Shown here: positions 7,709 to 13,936 of the stretch, in pieces
Layout: each line of letters starts with the position of its first letter
Numbering within the stretch: position 1 is the first letter of the stretch
DNA from: a virus
Direction: 5' to 3' (one strand)
DNA length: 28,304 nucleotides
Virus record (IMG/VR): IMGVR_UViG_3300045454_000022
Coordinates: 1 to 28,304 of that record
Translations under genes and position numbers: made by a program
Notes under the pieces: model-generated
The model's input: only the letters and a program-made list of their open reading frames with translations
The model's database searches: none
Told to the model about the DNA's origin: nothing

Positions 7709-7813
7709 GCCCCCGGCTGTTAGCGCAGCGCGGGGGTTCTTGCTGAACAAGAAACGGCCCCCAGTGCATGAGGGCCGTTTCTCAAGGTTTCCGATTTTTC
7801 GCATGGGAAACCT
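7709..7813. other. Cluster of three hairpins between HNH and the mini-gene operon
   Basis: The gap 7683-7878 contains no convincing gene. It holds CCCCCGGCTG (7710-7719) pairing with CAGC-G-CGGGGG (7726-7736, one bulge), the GAAACGGCCC hairpin at 7751-7781 (separate entry), and AGGTTTCC (7785-7792) pairing with GGAAACCT (7806-7813). Three consecutive stems in 105 nt suggest a region that separates transcription units. No tRNA fold is present. Confidence 0.55.
7751..7781 (-). terminator. Likely intrinsic terminator of the 7879-8606 operon
   Basis: GAAACGGCCC (7751-7760) pairs perfectly with GGGCCGTTTC (7772-7781). Read on the minus strand, the stem ends in TTTCTTGTTC, which is moderately U-rich. 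It lies about 100 nt after the stop of the 54-aa gene, so it probably ends that transcript before the HNH gene. Read on the plus strand there is no good U-tract and no upstream plus gene. Confidence 0.5.
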
Positions 7814-7878
7814 AGGCGCATCCAGTGTATCGGATTAGTCGGGTGGTGTGGTAACGGTTTCCTCCGGCGTGTCGGCGG

Positions 7879-8043
7879 CTACTGCCCAGTCGATTGGTAG
7901 CTCGCCACCAGAAGAGCGCGGAGCGCATCAGCCATCGCATAGGCGCGTCGCTCGACCCAAGCGCTGTCGTAGTGCCCGTGCCCGTTGTTCCAGAACGCAA
8001 GCTCGGTTTCGGCCAAAGCCCGCGCTTCCGCTTCGGTCATCAT
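7879..8043 (-). CDS. Hypothetical protein, 54 aa
   Basis: The start codon at 8041-8043 shares ATGA with the stop of the upstream cysteine-rich gene; a second ATG follows immediately. The protein reads MMTEAEARALAETELAFWN, then GHYDSAWVERRAYAMADALR, ending ALLVASYQSTGQ. It is helical and soluble. No domain is recognised. It is the last gene of a four-gene coupled operon starting near 8606 and is followed by terminator-like hairpins. Confidence 0.6.
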   Translation of the reverse strand: MMTEAEARALAETELAFWNNGHGHYDSAWVERRAYAMADALRALLVASYQSTGQ

Positions 8044-8189
8044 GCTTGGCCCCGGTCCGTGTGGTCCGTCGTCTGGGGTCCGGGGCAACGAGGGTTTCCG
8101 ACACATGTGCAGTCGTAGCCTCCACGAGCCGTCGGCGGGCAAACGCCGCAGCACTGGGAAGGTCGGGGTGGGTTTTCGGTAGAGCTCAT
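8040..8189 (-). CDS. Cysteine-rich mini-protein with DCTC motif, 49 aa
   Basis: Not in a standard ORF list but supported by ATGA overlaps at both ends. It contains SQCCGVCPPTARGGYDCTC followed by VGNPRCPGPQ: seven cysteines in 24 residues, suggesting a small zinc-binding knuckle. A second gene at 9656-9799 encodes a similar protein with CCW and HDCTCH. Both sit inside coupled operons of small genes. The function is unknown; a role as a small DNA- or protein-binding adaptor is a guess. Confidence 0.65.
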   Translation of the reverse strand: MSSTENPPRPSQCCGVCPPTARGGYDCTCVGNPRCPGPQTTDHTDRGQA

Positions 8190-8431
8190 GAACTGATCCC
8201 TTCGGCTGCCCGCTTGGCCGCTGTGTCTAGTTCGCGGGCGATGTTGTCCATGACCTGGTACGCGTCCACAGCGGCCCGCATTTCGAGGAATGTCCCGCCG
8301 GCCATCAGGACGGCGCGAAGCTTGTCGAGGTCGGCGAGATATGAGTCGCGGGTCCGAGAAATCTCGCGGGACGCCGCGAGGCCCGCTGGGACGCGAGTCT
8401 CAGCTCGCTCTTCCCATAACGTGTCAGACAT
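8186..8431 (-). CDS. Hypothetical helical protein, 81 aa
   Basis: ATG at 8429-8431 overlaps the upstream gene by 8 nt, and the stop overlaps the next start as ATGA. The sequence is almost wholly helix-forming: MSDTLWEERAETRVPAGLAA, then RDSYLADLDKLRAVLMAGG and ELDTAAKRAAEGISS. It could form a coiled coil. No family is recognised. Coding is supported by the tight overlaps and by G/C-rich third positions. Confidence 0.65.
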   Translation of the reverse strand: MSDTLWEERAETRVPAGLAASREISRTRDSYLADLDKLRAVLMAGGTFLEMRAAVDAYQVMDNIARELDTAAKRAAEGISS

Positions 8432-8606
8432 TGGCGGTCTCCGCTTCGTACTGAGCCTTTGCCACCGCGAGAAACTTGCGCATAGTCGTGGGGTCTTCGG
8501 CGATCATTGCCGCGATTGCCACATCGAATGCGGTGGAGCGGTCGATGCCGAAGGTGTTCTGGGCGGTGATGGTGCTGGTGGCGATAACCTGGGCTGCGGT
8601 GGTCAT
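8424..8606 (-). CDS. Hypothetical protein, 60 aa, first gene of a minus operon
   Basis: Two in-frame starts are possible: ATG at 8604-8606 (MTTAAQVIATST) or three codons earlier at 8613-8615. Neither has a Shine-Dalgarno sequence. The protein continues QNTFGIDRSTAFDVAIAAM and ends YEAETANV. It faces the plus-strand HTH gene at 8664 across a short shared control region, so the operon is probably regulated from there and may start with a leaderless mRNA. The function is unknown. Confidence 0.6.
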   Translation of the reverse strand: MTTAAQVIATSTITAQNTFGIDRSTAFDVAIAAMIAEDPTTMRKFLAVAKAQYEAETANV

Positions 8607-8663
8607 GTAACCCATAGTTACACAACTAGCGCTTACATGCAACCCCGAGTTACACTCAGTCTC
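8604..8663. promoter_or_regulatory. Divergent promoter/operator region
   Basis: This 57-nt interval separates the minus operon starting at 8606 from the plus HTH gene at 8664. It contains GTAAC-N5-GTTAC (8607-8621), an inverted repeat, and two direct copies of AGTTACAC at 8616-8623 and 8648-8655, 32 nt apart (about three helical turns). On the plus strand TACACT (8651-8656) is a good -10 element and the ATG follows after only 7 nt, predicting a leaderless mRNA. A -35 element is not convincing. The small HTH protein encoded next to it is the obvious candidate regulator. Confidence 0.5.
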
Positions 8664-8852
8664 ATGAGCCTCGAAGAACTCGCCACCGCCCACACCGCCC
8701 TCAACGACGCGGTCGCGAAGCTCTACGCCGACCGCGCCGCCACCATCCGCCAAGCCCGAGCAGACGGACACACCTGGCCGCAAATCGCCGAAGTACTCGG
8801 CATGACCGTCCACGGAGCCATCAAGGCATCCAAAATGGGCGACCACGACTAA
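8664..8852 (+). CDS. Small helix-turn-helix DNA-binding protein, 62 aa
   Basis: This is the only plus-strand gene between 1 and 18831. The N-terminal half is one long helix (LATAHTALNDAVAKLYADRA). The C-terminal half is a sigma-factor-like HTH: RADGHTWPQIAEVLGMTVHG, then AIKASKM. ATG at 8664-8666 has no Shine-Dalgarno and lies 7 nt after a TACACT -10 element. The gene points away from the 8424-8606 operon, suggesting it controls that operon and itself. Whether it is an activator or repressor cannot be told. Confidence 0.75.
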   Translation: MSLEELATAHTALNDAVAKLYADRAATIRQARADGHTWPQIAEVLGMTVHGAIKASKMGDHD

Positions 8853-8874
8853 CCACCAACCTGTTGTTCGGTAG

Positions 8875-9507
8875 TCATGCGGTTTCGCTCCGTTCCTCGA
8901 TCTCTTCCGCGAGCTCCACGACGGCGGCGTGGGAGTTCCACACGGTCGCGCAGGCTCGGCAGAGGGCTGTCTCGTCGGTGATGTGTTCCCCATCGATGCG
9001 GTACCTGACTTCGATGGGCCACGTGTCGCCCCCGTTGATCTCGTCTCCATAGCCGGTGACGAGACAGACGGGGCAGGGGGCTTTGACGGTGAACCGTTCC
9101 GGCGGGTTGAGGTGGTCGCGGATGATCCGTGCCCAGGAGGTGAGTTGCCGGATGTGCCACGTGTCGTCCTCGGTGTGGGTGAGGCGGGCGACGTACCACT
9201 GTCGGAGGGCGGTGACGGGGTCGCGGTGGGGTGGGATGTTCTCGATGCGGCACCAGTCCCGGATCTGCGTGGTCATCTTGGCGTACTCGAAGAGGGCGTC
9301 GAGGTCGATGGGTGACCGTGTGGAGGCGGAGGATGCGGAGCCGGCGGTGCGGTTGCTGGATGGGTGGACGGCGTCGTGCATGCGTTGCAGCAGGGGCGGG
9401 TGGGTGACGGTGTGTGCTTTCAGCCACCGGCCGGTGTCGTCTTTCTGGGCGATGTGCTGGTGTTCGGGTTTGGTGAGCTCGTCCACGGCGTCGAGGAGAG
9501 TTGTCAT
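8875..9507 (-). CDS. Zinc-ribbon protein of actinophage type (DUF7341-like), 210 aa
   Basis: The 210-aa protein has an N-terminal helical part (TTLLDAVDELTKPEHQ) and a middle region ending QIRDWCRIENIPPHRDP. A C-terminal zinc ribbon has CPVC in APCPVCLVTGYGD and CRAC in ALCRACATVW, about 35 residues apart. Its general form matches a protein family frequent in Microbacterium and related phages, which I recall as DUF7341; the exact family should be checked. It is the last gene of the long early/replication operon, with an ATGA overlap to the gene before it. Its role is unknown, perhaps nucleic-acid binding. Confidence 0.7.
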   Translation of the reverse strand: MTTLLDAVDELTKPEHQHIAQKDDTGRWLKAHTVTHPPLLQRMHDAVHPSSNRTAGSASSASTRSPIDLDALFEYAKMTTQIRDWCRIENIPPHRDPVTALRQWYVARLTHTEDDTWHIRQLTSWARIIRDHLNPPERFTVKAPCPVCLVTGYGDEINGGDTWPIEVRYRIDGEHITDETALCRACATVWNSHAAVVELAEEIEERSETA

Positions 9508-9659
9508 GGCTGGTCTCCGTCCGCGGGGTCCGCGGTCTGCTGACGTAAGCGTGAAGCGGCTCGTTCGATCTCTTCCAAGCCTTCGCGGCGCTGCCGAGGT
9601 GACAGGCCCAGGGCCTGTGCGGTGGACATGAACACGTCAGCGGGCGTGTGATCGCTCAT
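9504..9659 (-). CDS. Hypothetical protein, 51 aa
   Basis: ATG at 9657-9659 follows GGAGGAG at good spacing and shares ATGA with the stop of the gene before. A longer frame from 9719 reads back into the cysteine-rich gene and is rejected. The sequence MSDHTPADVFMSTAQALGLS followed by PRQRREGLEEIERAASRLRQ suggests a short helix-turn-helix-like or coiled region. No known family is recognised. Confidence 0.65.
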   Translation of the reverse strand: MSDHTPADVFMSTAQALGLSPRQRREGLEEIERAASRLRQQTADPADGDQP

Positions 9660-9799
9660 CGTTCTCCTCCGGTGTGGCAGGTGCAGTCGTGGCGGGGTGT
9701 GTGCCCATACGGCGTCCAACAGCAGGTGCGCTTGCAGCGGGTCACCTCGGGGCGGTGCACGGTCGGGGGTGTGTAGGTGGGGCGGTGCGGGCGGGTCAT
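9656..9799 (-). CDS. Cysteine-rich mini-protein with HDCTCH motif, 47 aa
   Basis: ATGA overlaps at both ends support this short gene. The protein is basic and contains TRCKRTCCWTPYGHTPRHDC followed by TCHTGGER, giving six cysteines and three histidines in about 25 residues. It resembles the 8040-8189 product in having a CC pair followed after 10-14 residues by a DCTC motif. It probably binds zinc. The function is unknown; the position within a regulatory cluster (after an RHH-HTH protein) may mean a role in gene control. Confidence 0.6.
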   Translation of the reverse strand: MTRPHRPTYTPPTVHRPEVTRCKRTCCWTPYGHTPRHDCTCHTGGER

Positions 9800-10137
9800 G
9801 CGGCTGCCTTTCCGGCGTCGGAGCGGGTGCGGTACGAGCGGAGACCCGCGTCGATGAGGATGCGGGAGATGTAGGTGGTGGAGTACCCGGTGTCGTCGGC
9901 GATCTGGGTGATGGTCGCGCCCGCCCTGCGCATTCGGATGAACCGGTTCGTGAGTGCTTCGCGGTGCAGGGTGCGGGACTTGACCGTGTCTGCGGTTGTG
10001 GTGCCGGTCACGAGGCGGCGCGCGGCGGACTCAATGAGCTCGGCGATCGTGATGCGCTGATCGTCGGCCATCGTCGCGAGGCGACCCCAGGTGCGCTCAT
10101 CGAATCGGACGGTGCGCTCAGAACGGTGACGAACCAT
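9796..10137 (-). CDS. Predicted DNA-binding protein with RHH-like and HTH segments, 113 aa
   Basis: The N-terminal 45 residues (RTVRFDERTWGRLATMADD, then ITIAELIESAARRLV) look like a ribbon-helix-helix domain. The C-terminal half (RMRRAGATITQIADDTGYST, then TYISRILIDAGLRSYR) looks like a HTH of the resolvase or sigma type. ATG at 10135-10137 is preceded by GGGGAGG with 8-nt spacing, favouring it over the GTG three codons earlier. It overlaps the SSB gene by 20 nt. Two DNA-binding motifs in one small protein suggest a transcription regulator of late replication genes. It ends in GKAAA. Confidence 0.7.
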   Translation of the reverse strand: MVRHRSERTVRFDERTWGRLATMADDQRITIAELIESAARRLVTGTTTADTVKSRTLHREALTNRFIRMRRAGATITQIADDTGYSTTYISRILIDAGLRSYRTRSDAGKAAA

Positions 10138-10435
10138 CGTCAGCACCTCCCCACGAGTCCTGCGCGGCCGGCTCGTGCTTGACGACCTGCGGCTGGTTCA
10201 GGGAAACGCCCACGTACGTCTTCCCGTTGCGTTCCGACTTCTTCCACGACAGCCAGCCCTTCACCGCGATCCGGTCGCCCTGGTTCACGGGGGTCTCGAG
10301 CCGCCACACGGTGACGTAGTCGGGGTAGGCCGACCTTTCGTTCTTGACCTCGATCGTGAATCGCCCTTCGGCTGTTCTGCCTACGGTCCCCGCGACCTGC
10401 GCGTAGATGCCGTCCTTGATCTGATCCGTTCCCAT
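10118..10435 (-). CDS. ssb: Single-stranded DNA-binding protein
   Basis: The 105-aa protein has a compact OB-fold-like body (IYAQVAGTVGRTAEGRFTIE; TVWRLETPVNQGDRIAVKG; KTYVGVSLNQPQ) and an acidic tail ending GGADDGSSPF. The final acidic stretch followed by a terminal Pro-Phe is typical of SSB proteins, where it docks partner enzymes. It is shorter than host SSB (about 160-180 aa), as is common in phages. ATG at 10433-10435 overlaps the HNH stop as TAATG, and GAGG lies upstream. It sits in the replication operon after DnaB and would coat unwound DNA. Confidence 0.8.
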   Translation of the reverse strand: MGTDQIKDGIYAQVAGTVGRTAEGRFTIEVKNERSAYPDYVTVWRLETPVNQGDRIAVKGWLSWKKSERNGKTYVGVSLNQPQVVKHEPAAQDSWGGADDGSSPF

Positions 10436-10932
10436 TAGCTCTTCCTCTCGTTGAGCCGAGCGCGCCGCTCGACTTGGTTTTCGCGGTTGCAGATTCGGCA
10501 GCTGCGGCGTCCGCGCGGGCTCATGTAGGTTGTCTCGGCCGTGTACTCGTGGCCGCGTGAGCATTGCGTGACAGTCCAGCGGCCCTTCTTGCTTCGGCCA
10601 TGCATGACCATGTCGCGCATGTTCGCCTGATGGGTGTCCCAGCGGAGGTTGTCGAGGTGGTTGTTGGTTGGGTCGCCATCGGCGTGACACACCTCCAGTT
10701 CGGGGTAGTTGCCGAGAAAGGCGATGGCTACAAGTCGGTGCACGTACCGGGAAACGACCACTCCGTCTTTCCACAACCGAACGACCATCCGGCCGTTCTT
10801 GATTCGGTTAGGGCTGAGAACATCTCCGGCTTTCGCCTTCTTGCCCGAGTCGGTCACCCGCCGGACACGTCCTACCGAAGAGACTTCGTACGTATCTGGA
10901 AACTCAGCGACGGGAAGCCAGATCTCACTCAT
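10435..10932 (-). CDS. NUMOD4/HNH homing endonuclease
   Basis: This 165-aa protein starts with a NUMOD4-type segment (MSEIWLPVAEFPDTYEVSSV) followed by GRVRR. The HNH core is VHRLVAIAFLGNYPELEVCH then DGDPTNNHLDNLRWDT. The C terminus has the CSRGHEYTAETTY...CRICNRE zinc module shared with two other HNH proteins here. ATG at 10930-10932 has GGAG 7 nt upstream. The gene is wedged between DnaB (8-nt overlap) and SSB (TAATG overlap), a typical landing place for a free-standing homing nuclease inside replication genes. Its start context suggests it is translated with the operon. Confidence 0.88.
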   Translation of the reverse strand: MSEIWLPVAEFPDTYEVSSVGRVRRVTDSGKKAKAGDVLSPNRIKNGRMVVRLWKDGVVVSRYVHRLVAIAFLGNYPELEVCHADGDPTNNHLDNLRWDTHQANMRDMVMHGRSKKGRWTVTQCSRGHEYTAETTYMSPRGRRSCRICNRENQVERRARLNERKS

Positions 10933-12181
10933 GTGTTTCTCCGTTCGTGTAGTCGTATTCGATGGCTCGTGAGTACATGCCGTCCCAGAGGAGACGGGCT
11001 TCACCGGTGGGGCCGTGCCGGTTCTTCGCGACGTCCATGACGAGGTCGACGTTCGCCCGGATGTCTTCGACCTCGCCCTCCTTGCGGAGGAGGATCACGA
11101 CGTCGGCGTCTTGTTCGATGGCGCCCGACTCTCGGAGGTCGGACAGCTTGGGGATGGCGAGGGTCGACGATTCGCTGTTGCGGTTCAACTGGGACAGGGC
11201 GATGACGGGGACCTGGAAGTCCTTCGCCATGACCTTCAGCTGCCGCGAGAACTCAGCGACCTGCAGGTGCCGGTCCTGCTTCTGCTTGGACGACATCAGC
11301 TGCATGTAGTCGACGACGATCCCGGACAGCACACCGTGTCGCTGGACCGCTCGGGCGAACGTGCGCACGTCGGATGTGGAGATCCCTGACCGGTCGTCGA
11401 TCGCGATGCTGAGTCCCTCGAGGGTGGTGCGACCACGCTCGAACACGTCCCAGTCGTGCGGGGTCATCCGGGCGTCCTTGATCTTGCCGACGCCGATGCG
11501 GAGCCGTTCGGAGATGAATCGGGACACGAGCTCCTCGTCGGTCATCTCGAGGCTGGAGAACGCGACGTTCCCGTGCTGTGCCAGTTGCACGGCGATCTGC
11601 GCTGCCACGACGGTCTTCCCGACCCCGGGGCGGGCGGCGATGACGTACACCGCGCCGGGGCGGAACCCACCGATGGCCTTGTTGAGCGTCTTCCACGGGG
11701 ACGGGACGAACACCGCATCCGAGTTCAGCCGGTTCACCACGTCAGGAAGGACGTCCTTCACGAACCGGAGCTTCTGGGGTGGGTTGCCGATGGCTGTCTC
11801 GACGATGGTGCGGGCACGGTCGGCGAGCTCTGCCGCGTCGGCTGTGTCTTCTGCTTGTGCGAGCGCAGCGCCGGCCGCGGCGAGCCGTCTGCGCAGCGCG
11901 TGCTTCGCGACGATCGCGGCGTAGTACTCGGCTGAGGCCGCGGCGACAGGCGCTGAGGTGAGGGACCAGACGAACGCGGCGTCCACCGTAGGGTTCTCGG
12001 TGAGGGTGAACGCGTCGACGGGCTTCTCCGCATCGTGAGCGGCTACCATCAGCGCGAACAGGTCGCCCCGCTTCGGTTCGTAGAAGTCGTCCGGGCTGAG
12101 ACGGATCTCGTCCAGAACCTTGCCCTGCGTTGCGAGGGTCACAGCGAGAACCGCGACCTCTGCCTGCTCTGACGCGCTCAT
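10925..12181 (-). CDS. dnaB: Replicative DNA helicase (DnaB-like)
   Basis: The 418-aa protein has a DnaB N-terminal helical domain (about 1-130) and a RecA-like helicase domain. Walker A is ARPGVGKT at 183-190, Walker B is VVDYMQLM at 289-296, and further motifs are SSLEMTDEEL and VPVIALSQLNR followed by SDLRESGAIEQDADVVILL. It would form a hexameric ring that unwinds the phage genome 5' to 3'. The length is somewhat below host DnaB (about 450 aa), normal for phages. ATG at 12179-12181 shares ATGA with the replication initiator gene upstream, a typical loader-helicase pairing. Confidence 0.93.
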   Translation of the reverse strand: MSASEQAEVAVLAVTLATQGKVLDEIRLSPDDFYEPKRGDLFALMVAAHDAEKPVDAFTLTENPTVDAAFVWSLTSAPVAAASAEYYAAIVAKHALRRRLAAAGAALAQAEDTADAAELADRARTIVETAIGNPPQKLRFVKDVLPDVVNRLNSDAVFVPSPWKTLNKAIGGFRPGAVYVIAARPGVGKTVVAAQIAVQLAQHGNVAFSSLEMTDEELVSRFISERLRIGVGKIKDARMTPHDWDVFERGRTTLEGLSIAIDDRSGISTSDVRTFARAVQRHGVLSGIVVDYMQLMSSKQKQDRHLQVAEFSRQLKVMAKDFQVPVIALSQLNRNSESSTLAIPKLSDLRESGAIEQDADVVILLRKEGEVEDIRANVDLVMDVAKNRHGPTGEARLLWDGMYSRAIEYDYTNGETHE

Positions 12182-12933
12182 TCGTCAGCCCCGAACTGGC
12201 GGCGCTTTCGCGGCTGGGCGGCGGCAGGATTGCGGGCTAGATCGCGAAGAGCGAACTCTTCCTGCTTGCGCATCCCGTTCTTCCAGGTGGCGACCCAGTC
12301 GATCTTCACGCCACCCTTGCCGGGCACCGCCTTCCAGTAGTCGATGAACTCCGGGAGCTTCTTGTCGAGGTCTACGTGGGGTACCTCAGCTGCACCCCAT
12401 GCGCGCATGTCATCGGTGATGGTCATGTCGACAGGAACTCGGGTCCCGCGCGACTGCGCGGGTTGTTTCTTCGTAGAAGAAACTGTCTCTGTCTCTGTCT
12501 CTGTCTCTGTCTCTGTCTCTGTCTCTGTCTCTGAGCCATCGTTTGCTACGGCGTTGCCATGGCTGTGCCACCGGGAAGCCGCGCCTTTGGCACCCGCCTG
12601 TGACCGTTTGGCTGATATCTCCGCCCTCTTTGCCTCAATATCGGCGCGCAACGGGTGGTGCTTCTCAAAGTCGTGTATCCGCCATCCACCTTCGACGCGG
12701 ATCCATGTAGGCCGATCGGGGTCGTTGGTTGATAGCTCTTCCGCGACGTCCTTGCCCCACTTGCGAAGCACAACGCGCTCGTCAAGGAAACCGTCAGAAA
12801 GCGAACGCCGGGAGTAGAGCACCGCCTCGAACATCGCTCGGAACGCTGCGTCCGAAAGGACGATGATCTTCGGGTGCTCGTCGAGCCCCAGGTCGAACGG
12901 CGCGTAGAGTCGCTGATCCTTCTCCGAGGCCAT
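12178..12933 (-). CDS. Replication initiator/organizer protein with Glu-Thr repeat linker
   Basis: The 251-aa protein precedes the helicase with ATGA overlap, where phages usually encode the origin-binding or helicase-loading protein. The N-terminal 110 residues look like a winged helix (PFDLGLDEHPKIIVLSDAAF, then FLDERVVLRKWG). A flexible middle contains eight perfect Glu-Thr dipeptides (about 135-150). The C-terminal part (ELPEFIDYWKAVPGKGG without strict motif, then DWVATWKNGMRKQ) resembles the C-terminal domain of DnaD/replisome-organizer-like phage proteins. ATG at 12931-12933 overlaps the upstream stop as TGATG. The specific family is uncertain. Confidence 0.7.
   Translation of the reverse strand: MASEKDQRLYAPFDLGLDEHPKIIVLSDAAFRAMFEAVLYSRRSLSDGFLDERVVLRKWGKDVAEELSTNDPDRPTWIRVEGGWRIHDFEKHHPLRADIEAKRAEISAKRSQAGAKGAASRWHSHGNAVANDGSETETETETETETETETVSSTKKQPAQSRGTRVPVDMTITDDMRAWGAAEVPHVDLDKKLPEFIDYWKAVPGKGGVKIDWVATWKNGMRKQEEFALRDLARNPAAAQPRKRRQFGADE
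12484..12531. repeat. Perfect hexanucleotide repeat, 8 copies
   Basis: TGTCTC is repeated exactly eight times on the plus strand (GAGACA on the coding strand), encoding eight Glu-Thr pairs in the linker of the replication initiator. The repeat unit is a multiple of three, so loss or gain of copies changes linker length without a frameshift. The absence of any base variation, even at third positions, points to recent expansion by slippage. Confidence 0.9.
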
Positions 12934-13112
12934 CAGCTGGCCCCGTCCAGGAATGCGGCGACCACGTCGGACGGCAGGCCCGACAGCGACACGATCCGGC
13001 CGAACGGCACGCCGTACTTGTAGGCGAGGCGGACGTACATGCCCTCGTGCGGGTTGTACTTCGTGGTGGGGATCATCCGGAGGTAGGTCTCCGCGATCTG
13101 CGTGAGTGTCAT
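12933..13112 (-). CDS. Small HTH-like protein, 59 aa
   Basis: ATG at 13110-13112 overlaps the upstream stop as TGATG, and the stop overlaps the next start in the same way. A much longer frame from 13346 is a shadow of the HNH gene. The sequence MTLTQIAETYLRMIPTTKYN is followed by a helix-turn-helix-like stretch (RLAYKYGVPFGRIVSLSGLP, then SDVVAAFL). It may bind DNA and regulate the replication genes or assist initiation at the origin; this is inference. Confidence 0.6.
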   Translation of the reverse strand: MTLTQIAETYLRMIPTTKYNPHEGMYVRLAYKYGVPFGRIVSLSGLPSDVVAAFLDGAS

Positions 13113-13507
13113 CAGAGTTCCTCCGACCACGTGAGGTACTGGTCGCCGTACACCGAGTGCATCGCGTCCAGCGCCGTCACGCCGCTGATGGGGCGCCGCT
13201 CGGCACCCTCGAACAGGAACCACTGCCACTGGTGGCGGAAGTACACGGGGACTCTGACCGGGTCCGCCCACTTGCGGACCTTCCACCCGTAGACGAGCGC
13301 CAGGGACTGCAGAGACCCTTCGCACTCCTGATTGCACTGGAGGCACAGAGTGAGTCCGTCAGCGGCGCCAGGACGGGTCCTAGAGCCCCCCATGCCGACG
13401 GCGCGGCGATGCTGGAACGACAGACCCTCGATAGTCGCGCATGATGCGCACTGGCCACCGTCGCGGCGGTACACAGCTGAACGCACGAGAGGTGTGGGGG
13501 CGCTCAT
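13112..13507 (-). CDS. HNH-family nuclease, 131 aa
   Basis: The protein contains two cysteine pairs (GGQCASCATIEG and LTLCLQCNQECEG) that would hold a structural zinc, and an HNH-like core GLSFQHRRAVGMGGSRTR. This short type is common in actinophage replication regions and differs from the homing endonucleases at 7161 and 10435, which carry an extra zinc module. The C-terminal half (KVRKWADPVRVPVYFRHQWQ) is not a known domain to me. It is coupled to RusA-like (ATGA) upstream and to the HTH-like gene downstream, so a role in recombination or DNA processing fits as well as homing. Confidence 0.75.
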   Translation of the reverse strand: MSAPTPLVRSAVYRRDGGQCASCATIEGLSFQHRRAVGMGGSRTRPGAADGLTLCLQCNQECEGSLQSLALVYGWKVRKWADPVRVPVYFRHQWQWFLFEGAERRPISGVTALDAMHSVYGDQYLTWSEEL

Positions 13508-13899
13508 CCGCGCACCTCCTCGATGACGAGCTCGAGGTGGGGTTTCGCGCCGGCGCGGTACTCGATGACGGGCATGTGCTTCGTCATGAACGCGGGCTTG
13601 TCATCGGGCACCACGTCCATGTCGACCAAGGCGTCACAACAGACCTTGAGCGTCGGAGTTGGGTTGTCCTCGTCTCTGGTGCGGTGGTCGTTCACGACCC
13701 AGATGAGCTTCACGGAGACGTGATGCATGAAGGGGATGCCACGCGCCAGCCAGCCGACGAGTTCGCGGAGTTCGGCCTTGATCTTCGCTTCCTTGCGCCA
13801 GCCGATCCGCTGGTTCAGATGGAGGGGCGGGGATGGGTAGTTGAGGGTGATGGTGGTGCGGAACGGTTCCCGCGATGGAGACTTGCTCTTGCCGCTCAT
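13504..13899 (-). CDS. RusA-like Holliday junction resolvase
   Basis: The key stretch is TRDEDNPTPTLKVCCDALVD followed by MDVVPDD (about 74-100), matching the RusA pattern of spaced aspartates with a lysine. The earlier PSPPLHLNQRIGWRKEAKIK is typical of the RusA N terminus, and length (131 aa) fits. RusA dimers cut four-way junctions formed during phage recombination or replication. ATG at 13897-13899 (MSGKSKSPSREP) with GGAAG upstream is preferred. An ATG ten codons earlier is possible but lies against a big hairpin and has no Shine-Dalgarno. It works with the Rad52-like protein encoded upstream. Confidence 0.85.
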   Translation of the reverse strand: MSGKSKSPSREPFRTTITLNYPSPPLHLNQRIGWRKEAKIKAELRELVGWLARGIPFMHHVSVKLIWVVNDHRTRDEDNPTPTLKVCCDALVDMDVVPDDKPAFMTKHMPVIEYRAGAKPHLELVIEEVRG

Positions 13900-13936
13900 G
13901 GTCTGCTTCCGTGCAAAAGGGGTGGTCATGTGGGGC

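Noticed and set aside
7493-7804. A 103-aa minus frame upstream of and inside the HNH gene
   Set aside because: It crosses the hairpins and then reads the HNH gene in the wrong frame; no ribosome binding site.
7683-7878. Possible tRNA in a structured gap
   Set aside because: The stems do not form a cloverleaf, no acceptor/T-arm spacing and no GGTTCRA-type T loop.
8424-9050. A 208-aa minus frame across the HTH gene region
   Set aside because: Only its last 60 codons are a plausible gene; the rest is antisense to the plus HTH gene and overlaps the 210-aa zinc-ribbon gene.
12484-12531. Phase-variation (on/off) repeat
   Set aside because: The repeat unit is 6 nt, so copy changes keep the frame; only linker length could vary.
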